A stretch of 64,000 nucleotides of DNA from CATQHL01 sp965204655 (GTDB lineage: Bacteria; Actinomycetota; Acidimicrobiia; Acidimicrobiales; CATQHL01). The notes beneath the pieces were generated by a model that was not told the origin of the DNA, searched no databases, and saw only the letters and a list, made by a program, of their open reading frames with translations. The translations under genes and the position numbers were made by a program. The stretch spans positions 558,001-622,000 of the forward strand of contig OZ241998.1 in the NCBI GenBank assembly GCA_965204655.1, written 5' to 3'. Of the stretch, positions 8,566 to 17,730 are shown piece by piece (position 1 is the stretch's first letter; each line of letters begins with the position of its first letter).

Positions 8566-9263
8566 CACCCGGTGATGCTCTTTTCTTCTAACCAGACCGC
8601 CATTGCGTGCCGCTGAGGATCTTTGCGCGCCCTGTGGGAGTACCAGGTCTCGGCGTCGCAAGCGGTGCAACTGCGGGTCTCTGTAAAGTCCGTCACTCCC
8701 GAGGCGAGCAGAGCGCTCTTGACTAGTTCCGGCAAGGAGAGCGCCGGAGTTCCCCAGGCTGTCTCGGAGCGCACGGAGGAGCCGAAGAGGTTGGCAAGGT
8801 CGTTCAGAATGATCGGATCGAACTCGTAGCACTCTGGATGAATACAGGGAGAGATGAAGGCTTTTAGGTCTTCGGGGTTTTCGTCAGCCAGCCTTCGGGT
8901 GCTGTGCACTGCAGCGGCTATCACTCCTGCGGCGGCGCCCTGCCACCCTGCGTGAACGACGCCTAGAACTCCGCTCCTTGAGAGGAGTGCGACGGCGGCG
9001 CAGTCCGCCGTTCGTACTGACAGCACCGCCGAGGGCGCTGTTGTGACGGCTGCGTCAGCCCCGACGTCGTCCGGGCGACCCGGTTTGAGGACTTTGAGAA
9101 CACGTTTTCCGTGCGGCTGTTGGAGATGCGTCCACGGCAGATCGGCCACCATCTTTCTCCGCTCTGAGACTCCTGGAGAATCCGCAAAGTCGCCTTCGGC
9201 GCGGCTGGTGAACCTGATTTGAGCTAGGAGTTCACCATTGAGGTCGTAGGAGAGGGAGAGCAA
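8565..9263 (-). CDS. pgeF: Peptidoglycan editing factor PgeF (YfiH/laccase-domain)
   Basis: A 232-aa purine-nucleoside-phosphorylase-like (formerly multicopper polyphenol oxidase) family protein. In E. coli PgeF helps keep the second stem-peptide position as L-Ala. The conserved metal-site residues are visible: His51 (QQPHGKRV), Cys88 (RTADC) and His104 (HAGWQG), followed by SPCIHPECYEF. It lies directly after ftsZ with a 25-nt gap and is translationally coupled to yggS. An internal Met38 is an alternative start, but residues 1-37 fit the family's N-terminal strand. Confidence 0.92.
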   Translation of the reverse strand: MLSLSYDLNGELLAQIRFTSRAEGDFADSPGVSERRKMVADLPWTHLQQPHGKRVLKVLKPGRPDDVGADAAVTTAPSAVLSVRTADCAAVALLSRSGVLGVVHAGWQGAAAGVIAAAVHSTRRLADENPEDLKAFISPCIHPECYEFDPIILNDLANLFGSSVRSETAWGTPALSLPELVKSALLASGVTDFTETRSCTACDAETWYSHRARKDPQRHAMAVWLEEKSITG

Positions 9264-9288
9264 CCCCGAGTTCCGGTGCTCAGCCGCC

Positions 9289-10374
9289 TTAGCGAAGGAA
9301 GGAGGGAAGATCCATGTCGTCCTCCAACTCCAGAGTGTCTGTCGTCGGTTTCTCGGCGAAGGGGTCTGGCAGGGAGGGAAAGCTCAGAACGTCGTCGGCG
9401 GCGGAAGAGGCGGAGGAGCGTCTTCCGTCCCAGCGCTCAAAGCCCGCCGCAATCACGGTGACTCGCATGATGTCGCCCATGGTGTCGTCAATGACGGTTC
9501 CGAAAATGACGTTTGCGTCGTCGTGGGAGAGAGCGGCGACGCCCTCTGCGGCGGCTGTGACTTCCTTGAGACTCATCTGAGAACTGCCGGTAATCGTGAG
9601 CAACAGCCCGCGTGCGCCATCAATGGATGCCTCCAGCAGCGGGCTGGAAACGGCCTTGCGGGCTGCGTTTGCGGCGCGCTCCTCACCGGAGGCCATGCCC
9701 ACGCCCATTAGGGCCGACCCGGCGTCTTTCAGGATCGCTCGCACGTCGGCGAAGTCGGTGTTGATGAGGCCAGGGGTCGTGATCAGGTCGGTGATTCCTT
9801 GAACGCCCTGCAACAGGACGTCGTCAGCGAGTTGAAAGGCATCGATGAGGGACGTCCCTTCGGTCACCTCGCTCAGGAGGCGGTCGTTGGGGATCACGAT
9901 CTGGGTGTCGACTTTTTCCTTGAGGGTGGTTATTCCCTTGTCAGCTTGCATGGCCCGTTTGCGGCCCTCAAAACGAAACGGACGGGTGACTACCGCAATC
10001 GTGAGTGCGCCGAGTTCACGGGCGATTTCGGCGATAACGGGGGCGGCTCCGGTACCAGTGCCTCCCCCTTCGCCGGCGGTGATGAAGACCATGTCGGAGC
10101 CATCAATGGCTTGACGGATCTGCTCTTCGGCTGCCTTGGCGGCCTCCTCGCCGACTTCTGGATCGCTGCCCGCTCCGAGACCTTGCGTCAGTTCGCGTCC
10201 GATGTCGATCTTTATGTCGGCGTCGCTCATCAGGAGGGTCTGCGCGTCCGTGTTGACGGCGACGAATTCGACGCCCCTGAGGTTCGTCTCGATCATACGG
10301 TTGAGGGCGTTCACGCCTCCCCCGCCTACGCCGACGATTCTGATGACTGCTAGATATTGATGTGGAGAACTCAC
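9289..10374 (-). CDS. ftsZ: Cell division GTPase FtsZ
   Basis: The tubulin homologue that forms the Z-ring. The 361-aa product has GVGGGGVNALNRM (15-27), the tubulin signature GGGTGTGA (103-110) and the T7 loop NTDFAD (205-210) that completes the GTPase site. The C-terminal linker is short (about 35 residues) and the tail ends DDMDLPSFLR, the peptide bound by SepF and other partners. The start is GTG at 10374 with GAGG about 8 nt upstream. Unlike the genes before it, ftsZ is separated from ftsQ by about 200 bp with a palindrome, so it probably also has its own promoter. Confidence 0.98.
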   Translation of the reverse strand: MSSPHQYLAVIRIVGVGGGGVNALNRMIETNLRGVEFVAVNTDAQTLLMSDADIKIDIGRELTQGLGAGSDPEVGEEAAKAAEEQIRQAIDGSDMVFITAGEGGGTGTGAAPVIAEIARELGALTIAVVTRPFRFEGRKRAMQADKGITTLKEKVDTQIVIPNDRLLSEVTEGTSLIDAFQLADDVLLQGVQGITDLITTPGLINTDFADVRAILKDAGSALMGVGMASGEERAANAARKAVSSPLLEASIDGARGLLLTITGSSQMSLKEVTAAAEGVAALSHDDANVIFGTVIDDTMGDIMRVTVIAAGFERWDGRRSSASSAADDVLSFPSLPDPFAEKPTTDTLELEDDMDLPSFLR

Positions 10375-10577
10375 CGTTAATTCCTCTGTTGGTTTTGCCT
10401 TTGTTTTTTCATTGATTGAACATCCGTTGTTGAGTTGAACTTCCTGAACTTCACCTTGCTAACAAAGGTGAAACATCCCTCGGCAACTGTAAAAACATTC
10501 CATTACAAGCAGCCGCATTAACACTAAAGTTAAACTTAATAGTTAATCTATTGTGGTGTTTGAAACAACTCTATCCA
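10375..10577 (-). promoter_or_regulatory. ftsQ-ftsZ spacer with palindrome and AT-rich upstream part
   Basis: The spacer is the largest inside the murE-ftsZ run. It holds a perfect 8-bp inverted repeat TTCACCTT/AAGGTGAA with a 7-nt centre (10450-10457 and 10465-10472). Upstream on the transcribed strand, at about 10510-10550, is an AT-rich stretch with several TTAAC/TTAAG repeats that could hold promoter elements. Internal ftsZ promoters are common in bacteria. The palindrome may be an operator or an mRNA hairpin; no T-run follows it, so a terminator is less likely. Confidence 0.5.
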
Positions 10578-11438
10578 TCAAGTATATACACAGTTTGGGG
10601 CGCGTGTCAATACCGGAGCGGACGCAGCTCTTACGTCCAACCTATTCAGGCAAGTCAAGTTCACTTGCGTCAAGAATGCCTCAACCGTACTCATCTTTTC
10701 GTCTATGTCTCTGCTGTCTTTCAAGAGCACATGTCCAGACATGTTCAAATCTAATATCACGCCTTCAGGCGAAACTATTATGGCTCTGACAGCGCTTCTG
10801 ACCAACTCGTTCATGGCTGAGGCTGCTGTGAGCGGATCCCTGAGGTAACTTAGATCTAACCACTCACCTGCGGCGGGGCGTTCCAGCCATACTCCTTCTA
10901 CGGCGGAGACGTCCGCTGGTTGGGTATCGCCGACTTCAAGGACGCGTCCGTCAACGTCCACCGTCGCCCAAGCCCCAGGTACGGCAATAGCGGCTGCTGC
11001 CACCCTCTCGGAAATGCTCAAGGTCACACCTCCCGACCAGGATCGCTCGCTGCGCACCGACGCCACCCAAGGGAGGTCTACGATGCGGGCGCGAGCCTCC
11101 TCTAGTCCTAAGCCGAGGAGAGGGTCGCCCTTTGAAAGTCCGGAACTCTCAAGGACTGTTGAGACTTCGGTTCGGGAAACACCGAGAACTCTTAGTTCGT
11201 CAACGTCGAGGAAACTGCTCTGGGTAAACCAATATCCGAAGGTGATGACCACCCCGATCGCTGCTATGAGTAGACCTATGATCTGACGTTTGCTAAGAGG
11301 TACGCGCTCTCTTTTTATGGCGGGGGTTTTTGCTTTCGTTGAGTAAGGACTCCTAGTTGGGTTGCCGACTCTGGTTAGGTCTTTATTCGGAGGACGCAAA
11401 TTAGGTTGAACGATTCCTCCAGCAGTAATAGTGTTCAT
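10578..11438 (-). CDS. ftsQ: Cell division protein FtsQ (POTRA domain)
   Basis: A single-pass divisome protein linking FtsL/FtsB to the septal synthase. From ATG at 11438 it is 286 aa: a basic cytoplasmic tail, one membrane segment (IIGLLIAAIGVVITFGYWF, about residues 54-72) and an extracytoplasmic POTRA domain with VDELRVLGVSRTEV and LPWVASVRSERSW. The start overlaps the murB stop as ATGA; an in-frame ATG at 11465 inside murB is less likely. Confidence 0.93.
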   Translation of the reverse strand: MNTITAGGIVQPNLRPPNKDLTRVGNPTRSPYSTKAKTPAIKRERVPLSKRQIIGLLIAAIGVVITFGYWFTQSSFLDVDELRVLGVSRTEVSTVLESSGLSKGDPLLGLGLEEARARIVDLPWVASVRSERSWSGGVTLSISERVAAAAIAVPGAWATVDVDGRVLEVGDTQPADVSAVEGVWLERPAAGEWLDLSYLRDPLTAASAMNELVRSAVRAIIVSPEGVILDLNMSGHVLLKDSRDIDEKMSTVEAFLTQVNLTCLNRLDVRAASAPVLTRAPNCVYT

Positions 11439-12397
11439 TTCGTTTTCTTTCTGTACTCGTTCCACTCAAACTCAAAGCCCGCCAGACGTGTTTCTGGACT
11501 GAGTTCAACGTTCAACCTCTTCTTTACAGTCGAGGCGACTTTACACATGAGATTGAGAACGTCTTGAGCTGATCCGCCGCGGTCTGTGATGATGAAGTTG
11601 GCGTGTTTGCGAGAGACGACTGCCGAGCCGACGCGCATTCCTTTACACTCAGCGGCCTCAATTAGGTGTCCGGCGGCGGCGCCGTCGGGGTTCTTGAACA
11701 CAGAACCGGAATTGCTTCCTCCAGGCTGATTGAGGCGACGCCATTTGAGTATCTCTTCAAGGATTTTTGTTTCCGTTTCGGGGTCGCTTTCTTCAAGTTG
11801 GAAGCGCCCCTTGCTGACAATCAGATGCTCACCTACCGCAGAGCGTCTGTAACCCATCTTGAGTTCAGAGTTGCTCAGTTCGAATTCCTCGCCCGTGGTG
11901 AGGTTCACTCCCGAGGCCGCAAGCAGTACTTCAGCTACGTCGGAGCCGTGCCCGCCGGCGTTCATGCATATCGCCCCGCCGACGCTGCCCGGCACTCCCA
12001 CTGCCCAACTCAGACCCCCTAACCCTTCTGAGGCGCATTGGCGCGCAAGGGCGGGCATCGTCATGGCAGCCCCGGCCGCCGCCTGGGTGCCTGCGAAAGA
12101 ACTCTCGGCGAAGCGGTGGCTTAAGCGAAGCGCAAGTCCGTTAAAACCGGAATCGCTGACCAAGAGGTTGGAGCCGCGCCCGATGATCAAGCATCGCAAG
12201 TCGGGAAGGCTTGACGTGAGGAGCGCCAGTTTCTTTAGATCCTCTGAGGTGCCTATCTCCGCCAAGACACGGGCGCTGCCTCCCACCCGGTAGGTGGTCA
12301 GCGCTCCGATTGGCTCTTCGGTCAGCACGCTGCTTCCTGGAAGTTCGTCTGCCAACCTAGCGGCGAGTTCTTTCCAGGAAGTTCCCGAAGAAGTCAT
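11435..12397 (-). CDS. murB: UDP-N-acetylenolpyruvoylglucosamine reductase MurB
   Basis: A FAD enzyme that reduces UDP-GlcNAc-enolpyruvate to UDP-MurNAc with NADPH. The 320-aa protein shows the FAD-binding stretch IIGRGSNLLVSDSGF, the loop GVPGSVGGAICMNAGGHG, GYRRS and the GSNSGSVFKNP motif with the catalytic Ser, matching the type IIa short form. It overlaps murC and ftsQ by 4 nt on each side. murB between murC and ftsQ is a standard order in Gram-positive dcw clusters. Confidence 0.96.
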   Translation of the reverse strand: MTSSGTSWKELAARLADELPGSSVLTEEPIGALTTYRVGGSARVLAEIGTSEDLKKLALLTSSLPDLRCLIIGRGSNLLVSDSGFNGLALRLSHRFAESSFAGTQAAAGAAMTMPALARQCASEGLGGLSWAVGVPGSVGGAICMNAGGHGSDVAEVLLAASGVNLTTGEEFELSNSELKMGYRRSAVGEHLIVSKGRFQLEESDPETETKILEEILKWRRLNQPGGSNSGSVFKNPDGAAAGHLIEAAECKGMRVGSAVVSRKHANFIITDRGGSAQDVLNLMCKVASTVKKRLNVELSPETRLAGFEFEWNEYRKKTK

Positions 12398-13797
12398 CCC
12401 CTCGCCTCCAAGCGATTCATTAGTTCATCAGCAATGCTCGTCAAGTCGCCTGCGTTCAGGATCAGACACACGTCGCCTTCCTTCAGTTCGCTGAGCAAGT
12501 ATGAGGAGAGTTCTTCGCGGTGGGGAAACCAGCCTGCCCTCTTGTGGGGTTCCGCCTCTAGCAGAGCGTCGAGTATGAGCTTGCCGCTGACTCCCGGGAG
12601 GGGGTCTTCGCCTGCGGCGTAGACGTCGGTCAGCACCACCATGTCTGCATCGGCAAAAGCCGTGGAGAACTCCCGGTGAAGGTGCGAAGTGCGGCTGAAG
12701 CGATGCGGTTGAAAGACGCAGACGACCCGTCTCCAGCCCCCGCTCCGGGCGGCGTGAAGAACCCTTTTCACCCCGCCTGGGAGATGGGCGTAGTCATCTA
12801 TGAACGTTACGCCTGCGGCAGTGCCGCGGAATTCATAACGCCGAGCCACGCCGCCGAAGCGGGCGAGTATCCGGGAACTCTCCTCTAGCCCGACGCCTAT
12901 GTGAAGAGCACATCCTGCAGCGCAGGCGGCGTTCAGGGCGTTGTGAACACCCGGTAAAGGAAGCTTCATCTTCACTTCTTCAACGTCGCGGCGCCGGAGG
13001 AGAAACTCCACGGAGGAGCGCTCCGTGGAAAGCTCCGTCAGGCGCAGATCGGCCTCTTCCGAACATCCGTAGGTGTGAACCGCAGGGTGGCGGGAGGCAT
13101 AATCCCGCCCCCAGTCCTCGTCGACGCAGACTAGGCGGTAGCCGTCGCGGGCGCCAAGTTCATTGAGGAAGCGTCCGAAGGCTTCCTGAAAACCGGTTTC
13201 AGACTTGTAGAGGTCGAGGTGGTCGGCTTCGGTGCTGGTCACAGCCGCAGCCTGCGGCGCGAGCTTCAGAAAAGTCCCGTCGCTTTCGTCGGCTTCCACG
13301 ACGAGCCAAGGGCCTTGACCCCAGAGGGCTCCGCTTCCGATCTCGTTGACGTCGCCTCCTACTAGGAACGAAGGATCGCGTCCGGCTTCTCGGAGTATCA
13401 GCCCCAGCATGGAAGTGGTGGTCGTCTTGCCATGGGTGCCTGCGATTGCGAAGGTCTGCCGCAGGCGGCAGACCGCCGCCAGGATTTCGGCGCGTGAACA
13501 GACGGAGATGCCGGACGTCTTGGCCGCCTGGACTTCGAGGTTCGAGTCCTTCACGGCGCTGGAGCGCGCTATGAGGCTCTCGCTGCTGCAGGCAAGGTGG
13601 GAAAGGTTCTCGCTGCGGTGTCCGATGAAGACGGGGATTCCCCCAGCGGAAAGGCGTTCCGTGCCTTGAGAAGCCTTGAGGTCAGATCCGCTCACGCTGT
13701 GACCCATTGCCGCTAAGACGCTGGCGAGGGCGCTCATTCCAGCTCCTCCGATCCCGATGATGTAAATCTCCCGAGGTGTGCTGAGATCTATGGTCAT
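12394..13797 (-). CDS. murC: UDP-N-acetylmuramate--L-alanine ligase MurC
   Basis: Adds the first stem-peptide residue. The 467-aa protein has an N-terminal Rossmann motif GIGGAGMSAL (15-24), the P-loop GTHGKTTTT (120-128), a central ATPase domain with TSTEADHLD, and a C-terminal domain with FQPHRFSRT. It overlaps murG and murB by 4 nt (ATGA), consistent with tight co-translation. All three Mur-ligase domains and key motifs look intact. Confidence 0.97.
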   Translation of the reverse strand: MTIDLSTPREIYIIGIGGAGMSALASVLAAMGHSVSGSDLKASQGTERLSAGGIPVFIGHRSENLSHLACSSESLIARSSAVKDSNLEVQAAKTSGISVCSRAEILAAVCRLRQTFAIAGTHGKTTTTSMLGLILREAGRDPSFLVGGDVNEIGSGALWGQGPWLVVEADESDGTFLKLAPQAAAVTSTEADHLDLYKSETGFQEAFGRFLNELGARDGYRLVCVDEDWGRDYASRHPAVHTYGCSEEADLRLTELSTERSSVEFLLRRRDVEEVKMKLPLPGVHNALNAACAAGCALHIGVGLEESSRILARFGGVARRYEFRGTAAGVTFIDDYAHLPGGVKRVLHAARSGGWRRVVCVFQPHRFSRTSHLHREFSTAFADADMVVLTDVYAAGEDPLPGVSGKLILDALLEAEPHKRAGWFPHREELSSYLLSELKEGDVCLILNAGDLTSIADELMNRLEARG

Positions 13798-15068
13798 GCT
13801 TTCACCTGAGCTTCCAGCAGGTCGGCGACGCGACGTGCGGCGTCGGGGCGGGCGAGATTGGCGGCCATCTCGGCCATTGCAGAGAGGCGGGAGGGATGAG
13901 CGAGCAGATCTTTGAGCGTGGAGGCGAGGGTGGAGGCGCTGAGGTCGGCCTCTGTCAGCACCACAGACGCACCGGAGAGTTCCATGGCCTTGGCGTTGGC
14001 GCTCTGGTGTCCCTCGGCCGATTCCTCCATGGGGATCAGCACGGAAGGGCGCGCCGCCGCTGCTAGTTCCGCCACGGCGCCTCCCCCGGCGCGGGAGACG
14101 ACGAGGTCGGCGGCGGAGAGGGCGGTGGCCATGTCGTCTTCAAAGGGAATAACCGCATAGCGTCCACCGGAGCGGTCAAGGGTGGCGGCGGAGCGGTTTT
14201 TCTCCTTCCGGTTTTCCTCTTTCCATGCTCTCCGTCCGACTACGTGTCGGATGGCGACTCTTCCTTCCTCTAGGAGGCCTTCGGCCGCTTCCTTTAGGGC
14301 AGCGTTGATACGTCCGGAGCCGAGAGATCCGCCGAGCACCAGGACGAGTTTGAGCTCCGGATCCACCCCGAGGGACTCCTTGGCGCGTGCCCTCAAGGGG
14401 TGCTCTCCGGCGGGTGTGCTCTCTCCTTCGGAAGGGGACGGCGCGCCGTTGCTGTCGGAGGCCGCCCTGGATTTGAGGGCCTGTTCTGAGATTTTCGTGA
14501 TGCTTGCGCGAATGGGGGTGCCGGTGAGCACGCCCCTCGGCAGATCGGTCTCGGCGAAGGCGAGAGCGCACGCTCTAGCCCAGCGCGCAGCCATTCTTGA
14601 AGCCATACCCGGGCGGGCGTTGGCTTCAAGGACGACGCTGGGAATTCGGCGGAGGCGTGCGGCGGCTGCGCAGGAAGCGCTGACGTAACCGCCCTGGAGA
14701 AGAATCACGGATGGCTTCAGCCGCCCCAGCATGCGCCACGACACCCAGGCCCCCCGGAGAATGGATGCTGAAGCCTGCAAACCCCTCAGGGAGATCTTCC
14801 GCGGCAGACCTCGCCCGGGGATGGCTGAGGCGGAAAACCCGGCTTTAGCGATCGCCTCGGCGTCTTGCGGACGGCGGCTGAGGAAGAAGTGGACGCTCTC
14901 GCGGTCGCGCCCTCCTTCTATGAGGGCCTCGGCCACCGCCAAACCCGGCAGGACGTGTCCTGCCGTCCCTCCCCCGGCCATCACCGCCCAAGTCCTGCCG
15001 GCTTCCTGCGGCGGACGCGCTGCGGTAAGGGGGGGCAGGGGTGTCACGGGGGGCAGGGAGAGCCTCAT
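13794..15068 (-). CDS. murG: UDP-GlcNAc:undecaprenyl-PP-MurNAc-pentapeptide transferase MurG
   Basis: A peripheral membrane glycosyltransferase (GT28) that turns lipid I into lipid II. The 424-aa protein has the N-terminal glycine loop MAGGGTAGHVLPGLA, a second G-loop VLGGSLGSGRINAAL, and the UDP-binding SRAGGGAVAELAA motif. It is longer than the usual 360 aa because of an N-terminal Pro-rich extension of about 25 residues and a Ser/Gly-rich insertion (SNGAPSPSEGESTPAGEH) between the two domains. The start overlaps the ftsW stop as ATGA. Confidence 0.96.
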   Translation of the reverse strand: MRLSLPPVTPLPPLTAARPPQEAGRTWAVMAGGGTAGHVLPGLAVAEALIEGGRDRESVHFFLSRRPQDAEAIAKAGFSASAIPGRGLPRKISLRGLQASASILRGAWVSWRMLGRLKPSVILLQGGYVSASCAAAARLRRIPSVVLEANARPGMASRMAARWARACALAFAETDLPRGVLTGTPIRASITKISEQALKSRAASDSNGAPSPSEGESTPAGEHPLRARAKESLGVDPELKLVLVLGGSLGSGRINAALKEAAEGLLEEGRVAIRHVVGRRAWKEENRKEKNRSAATLDRSGGRYAVIPFEDDMATALSAADLVVSRAGGGAVAELAAAARPSVLIPMEESAEGHQSANAKAMELSGASVVLTEADLSASTLASTLKDLLAHPSRLSAMAEMAANLARPDAARRVADLLEAQVKA

Positions 15069-16312
15069 GGAGACCTCGAGCGCCCTTGGCGGGCCACGTT
15101 GAGCAGTATTCCGATGGAGGCGAGGTTCAACAAGAGGCTGGAACCGCCGTAGGAAATGAAGGGAAGCGGAACGCCTGTGGTGGGTGTGAGCCCTACGGCC
15201 ACGGCGATGTTCATAAAAGCCTGAAAGACGATCCAGGTGCTGATGCCGATCGCTAGAAGGCTGCCGTAGGGATCTGGAGACTCGCGTGCAATTCTCAGCC
15301 CCAGCACTCCGATGAGCAAAAAGGAGAGGATCACCAGAGCGGCGCCGATGAGCCCTAGTTCCTCGGCGATGATGGCGAATATGAAGTCCGAATGGGCATA
15401 GGGAAGGTAAGCCAGAGCAGCCTTGCTGCTCCCCGGCCCTAGACCGGTGAGCCCGCCCGAGGCAATACCGATCTGCGCTTGGATCGTCTGATAGCCGATG
15501 CCGTATGGATTCTCCCAGGGATTGAAGAAGGCCAGCAGGCGGGCGCGTCTGTAACTCGTGCCCAGCACGAACAGGGCGGCTGCTCCGACGCCTGCGAGGG
15601 AGAGCACGCTCAGATGCTTCATCGGCACTCCGGCCATGTAGAGCATGGCCAAGAAGATCCCGCTCATCACCAAAACCGATCCCAGGCTGGGCTGGATAAC
15701 TATCAGACCGGCCAGCAGCAAGAAGACGACCGTGGTGGGAGCCAGCACGTTCTTTACCCGGTGCGTCTGACCGATCCGGCGCGCCACCACCGAGGCGGTG
15801 AAGAGGATCAAAGCGAGTTTGGCGAGTTCAGAAGGCTGAAAATACATCGGCCCGAGGCGAAGCCAGCGAGTCGAACCGTTCACGGTGATGCCCAGGCCAG
15901 GCACTTGGAGCGCCAGCAAAGCTGCGAGGGTGGCCAGCAGCACGCCCTTACAGAAAAACGGCTTCCGCCAGACGTGGTAGTCGATTCGAATGGTCGCGAT
16001 TGCGGCTATCACGCCCAGCGAGAGCCAAGCCAACTGCCGCCCAGCGTGGTACCAAGCCGAGCCGACGTTGTCTATAGAAGTGACGACCGAAGAGGTGAAC
16101 ACCATTACCAGTCCTAGGCCGCAGAGGAGGAACGTGAGACCGAAGAGCATCTTGAAAGAGCGCGAAGAGTGCCCGACGGGCGGGCCGCGGAGCGCGTTGC
16201 CAGGCTTCTTGCTGCGCCTAGGCGGAGGAGGCGGCTTGACGGAGGAGGCGGCGGGCCGGAGGGCAACGCTTCGGATCACCCGTTGGCGCGGATTCGCTGA
16301 GTGAGGCTTCAC
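15065..16312 (-). CDS. ftsW: Septal peptidoglycan glycosyltransferase FtsW (SEDS family)
   Basis: A polytopic SEDS polymerase that works with FtsI. From GTG at 16312 (overlapping the murD stop as GTGA) it is 415 aa: a basic Pro-rich cytoplasmic tail of about 50 residues, then about ten membrane segments. Conserved stretches include QPSELAKLALILF, the loop NPYGIGYQTIQAQIGIASGG and PLPFISYGGSSLL near the end. The frame extends upstream to 16453 inside murD, but coupling favours the GTG. FtsW rather than RodA is inferred from its place between murD and murG. Confidence 0.95.
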   Translation of the reverse strand: MKPHSANPRQRVIRSVALRPAASSVKPPPPPRRSKKPGNALRGPPVGHSSRSFKMLFGLTFLLCGLGLVMVFTSSVVTSIDNVGSAWYHAGRQLAWLSLGVIAAIATIRIDYHVWRKPFFCKGVLLATLAALLALQVPGLGITVNGSTRWLRLGPMYFQPSELAKLALILFTASVVARRIGQTHRVKNVLAPTTVVFLLLAGLIVIQPSLGSVLVMSGIFLAMLYMAGVPMKHLSVLSLAGVGAAALFVLGTSYRRARLLAFFNPWENPYGIGYQTIQAQIGIASGGLTGLGPGSSKAALAYLPYAHSDFIFAIIAEELGLIGAALVILSFLLIGVLGLRIARESPDPYGSLLAIGISTWIVFQAFMNIAVAVGLTPTTGVPLPFISYGGSSLLLNLASIGILLNVARQGRSRSP

Positions 16313-17730
16313 GAGTGCGCCTGTGCCGCTTTCGCCGTCGGGGTGTCGCTGCGGGGAGACTTCTTTCCCGAATCCCCTGAACCTTCCAGACCCAAAGTGA
16401 AACGCACCGCCGCAGCGAAGTCGTCCCCTCTTTCGGCGTAAGAGTCGTACCAATCAAAGGAGGTGCAGCCCGGGGAGAGAACGACCGCCTCCCCTTTTTG
16501 GCGCATCCCGCAGGCTGCTTCTACTGCTTCGCTCATGTCGCGGGCGAGAACCGCCGGGCGGCGGCCCTCAAAAAGGGATTTTATCTCAGGCGCGGATTCT
16601 CCTATCGCAACCACGGCCCTTACGTTTTTGAAGTCGGCGAGGAGAGAGAGATCCAAGCCCTTGTTGCGCCCCCCGGCTATGAGCACCAGGGAATCGAAGG
16701 AGGCTGCGGCGCTGGCAGCGGCCTGCGGGGTAGTGGCCTTGGAATCGTCATAGAAGCCACCCTCAGAATCCGACGCCACGAACTCAAGACGGTGCGGCAG
16801 CCCGCGGAATTCGCACAGCGCACGACGGGTCTCCTTCCTGCCTGCCCCGCTCTCTAGCGCACAAGCGGCTGCGGCTGCGGCGTTCAGGAGGTCATGGGGG
16901 AAGCGTCGAGAGAGTTCCGCTTCATAGAGCAGTACTTCCCCTCCGACGAGCAACCTTCCCTCTTTGAAGGCGTAGTCGCTCTGCGGAAGCCCGAAGGTGC
17001 ACACCGAAGCGCTCCGGGGGTAGTGAGCCGACACGACCTCGTCGGCTTGGTTGAGCACCGCCGTGCTCCCCTTTGAAAGGTTGCGCCAGATGCTCGTCTT
17101 GGCGCGCAGATACGAACTCAGGGAATCGTGAACGTCAAGGTGATCTGGGGCGAAGTTCAGCCAAGCGGCTAGGCGCGGTGCGAAACGCGTGCTGCGCCCT
17201 AGGCGGAAAGAGGACGCCTCCACCACGAAGAGTTCTGGGTCGGGCTTGTCAATGGCGCTAACCAGGGGCAGGTCGTTGTTTCCGGCCAGTTCGGCGGAAA
17301 AGCCCGGGCGAAGGGCTTCGGCCAGGATCGTGGTGACGGTGGTCTTGCCGTTGGTGCCGGTGACAGCGGCTATAGGGCGTTCGTCCCAGTCGGCGGCTAG
17401 ATCGAACTCGCTCATGATCGGTCTGCCCGTCTCCTTGGCGAGTTTCAGCAGAGGGTGGCGGTCGGGAACTCCAGGGGCGGGCAGGACGCCTCGGCAGCGC
17501 TTCAGGAGATCGCGCAGGCCGTCTTCGCCCGACGTCTCGCTGAGGGACAGGCCGATCTTCTCCAGGCGCTCCCGCATCGCCTCGCTCGGGGCGTCGTCGC
17601 CGGCAATAACCTCCACTCCGCGCTTCAGGCAGGCGCGGGCGGCCGCTGTGTTCGTCACTCCCATCCCCCAGAGAAGCAACGGGGAGAGAGATTCGCTGCG
17701 CTCGGCGGCTGCTGTCGGTTGCGAACCCAC
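16309..17730 (-). CDS. murD: UDP-N-acetylmuramoyl-L-alanine--D-glutamate ligase MurD
   Basis: Adds D-Glu to the muropeptide precursor. The 473-aa protein has an N-terminal UDP-binding domain, the P-loop GTNGKTT (125-131), ATPase residues around NFAPDHLDVH, and a C-terminal stretch YDDSKATTPQAAASA typical of MurD. The C-terminal 20-25 residues are a Ser/Lys/Asp-rich tail beyond the usual end. The GTG start shares a G with the mraY stop (TAGTG). Confidence 0.96.
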   Translation of the reverse strand: MGSQPTAAAERSESLSPLLLWGMGVTNTAAARACLKRGVEVIAGDDAPSEAMRERLEKIGLSLSETSGEDGLRDLLKRCRGVLPAPGVPDRHPLLKLAKETGRPIMSEFDLAADWDERPIAAVTGTNGKTTVTTILAEALRPGFSAELAGNNDLPLVSAIDKPDPELFVVEASSFRLGRSTRFAPRLAAWLNFAPDHLDVHDSLSSYLRAKTSIWRNLSKGSTAVLNQADEVVSAHYPRSASVCTFGLPQSDYAFKEGRLLVGGEVLLYEAELSRRFPHDLLNAAAAAACALESGAGRKETRRALCEFRGLPHRLEFVASDSEGGFYDDSKATTPQAAASAAASFDSLVLIAGGRNKGLDLSLLADFKNVRAVVAIGESAPEIKSLFEGRRPAVLARDMSEAVEAACGMRQKGEAVVLSPGCTSFDWYDSYAERGDDFAAAVRFTLGLEGSGDSGKKSPRSDTPTAKAAQAHS

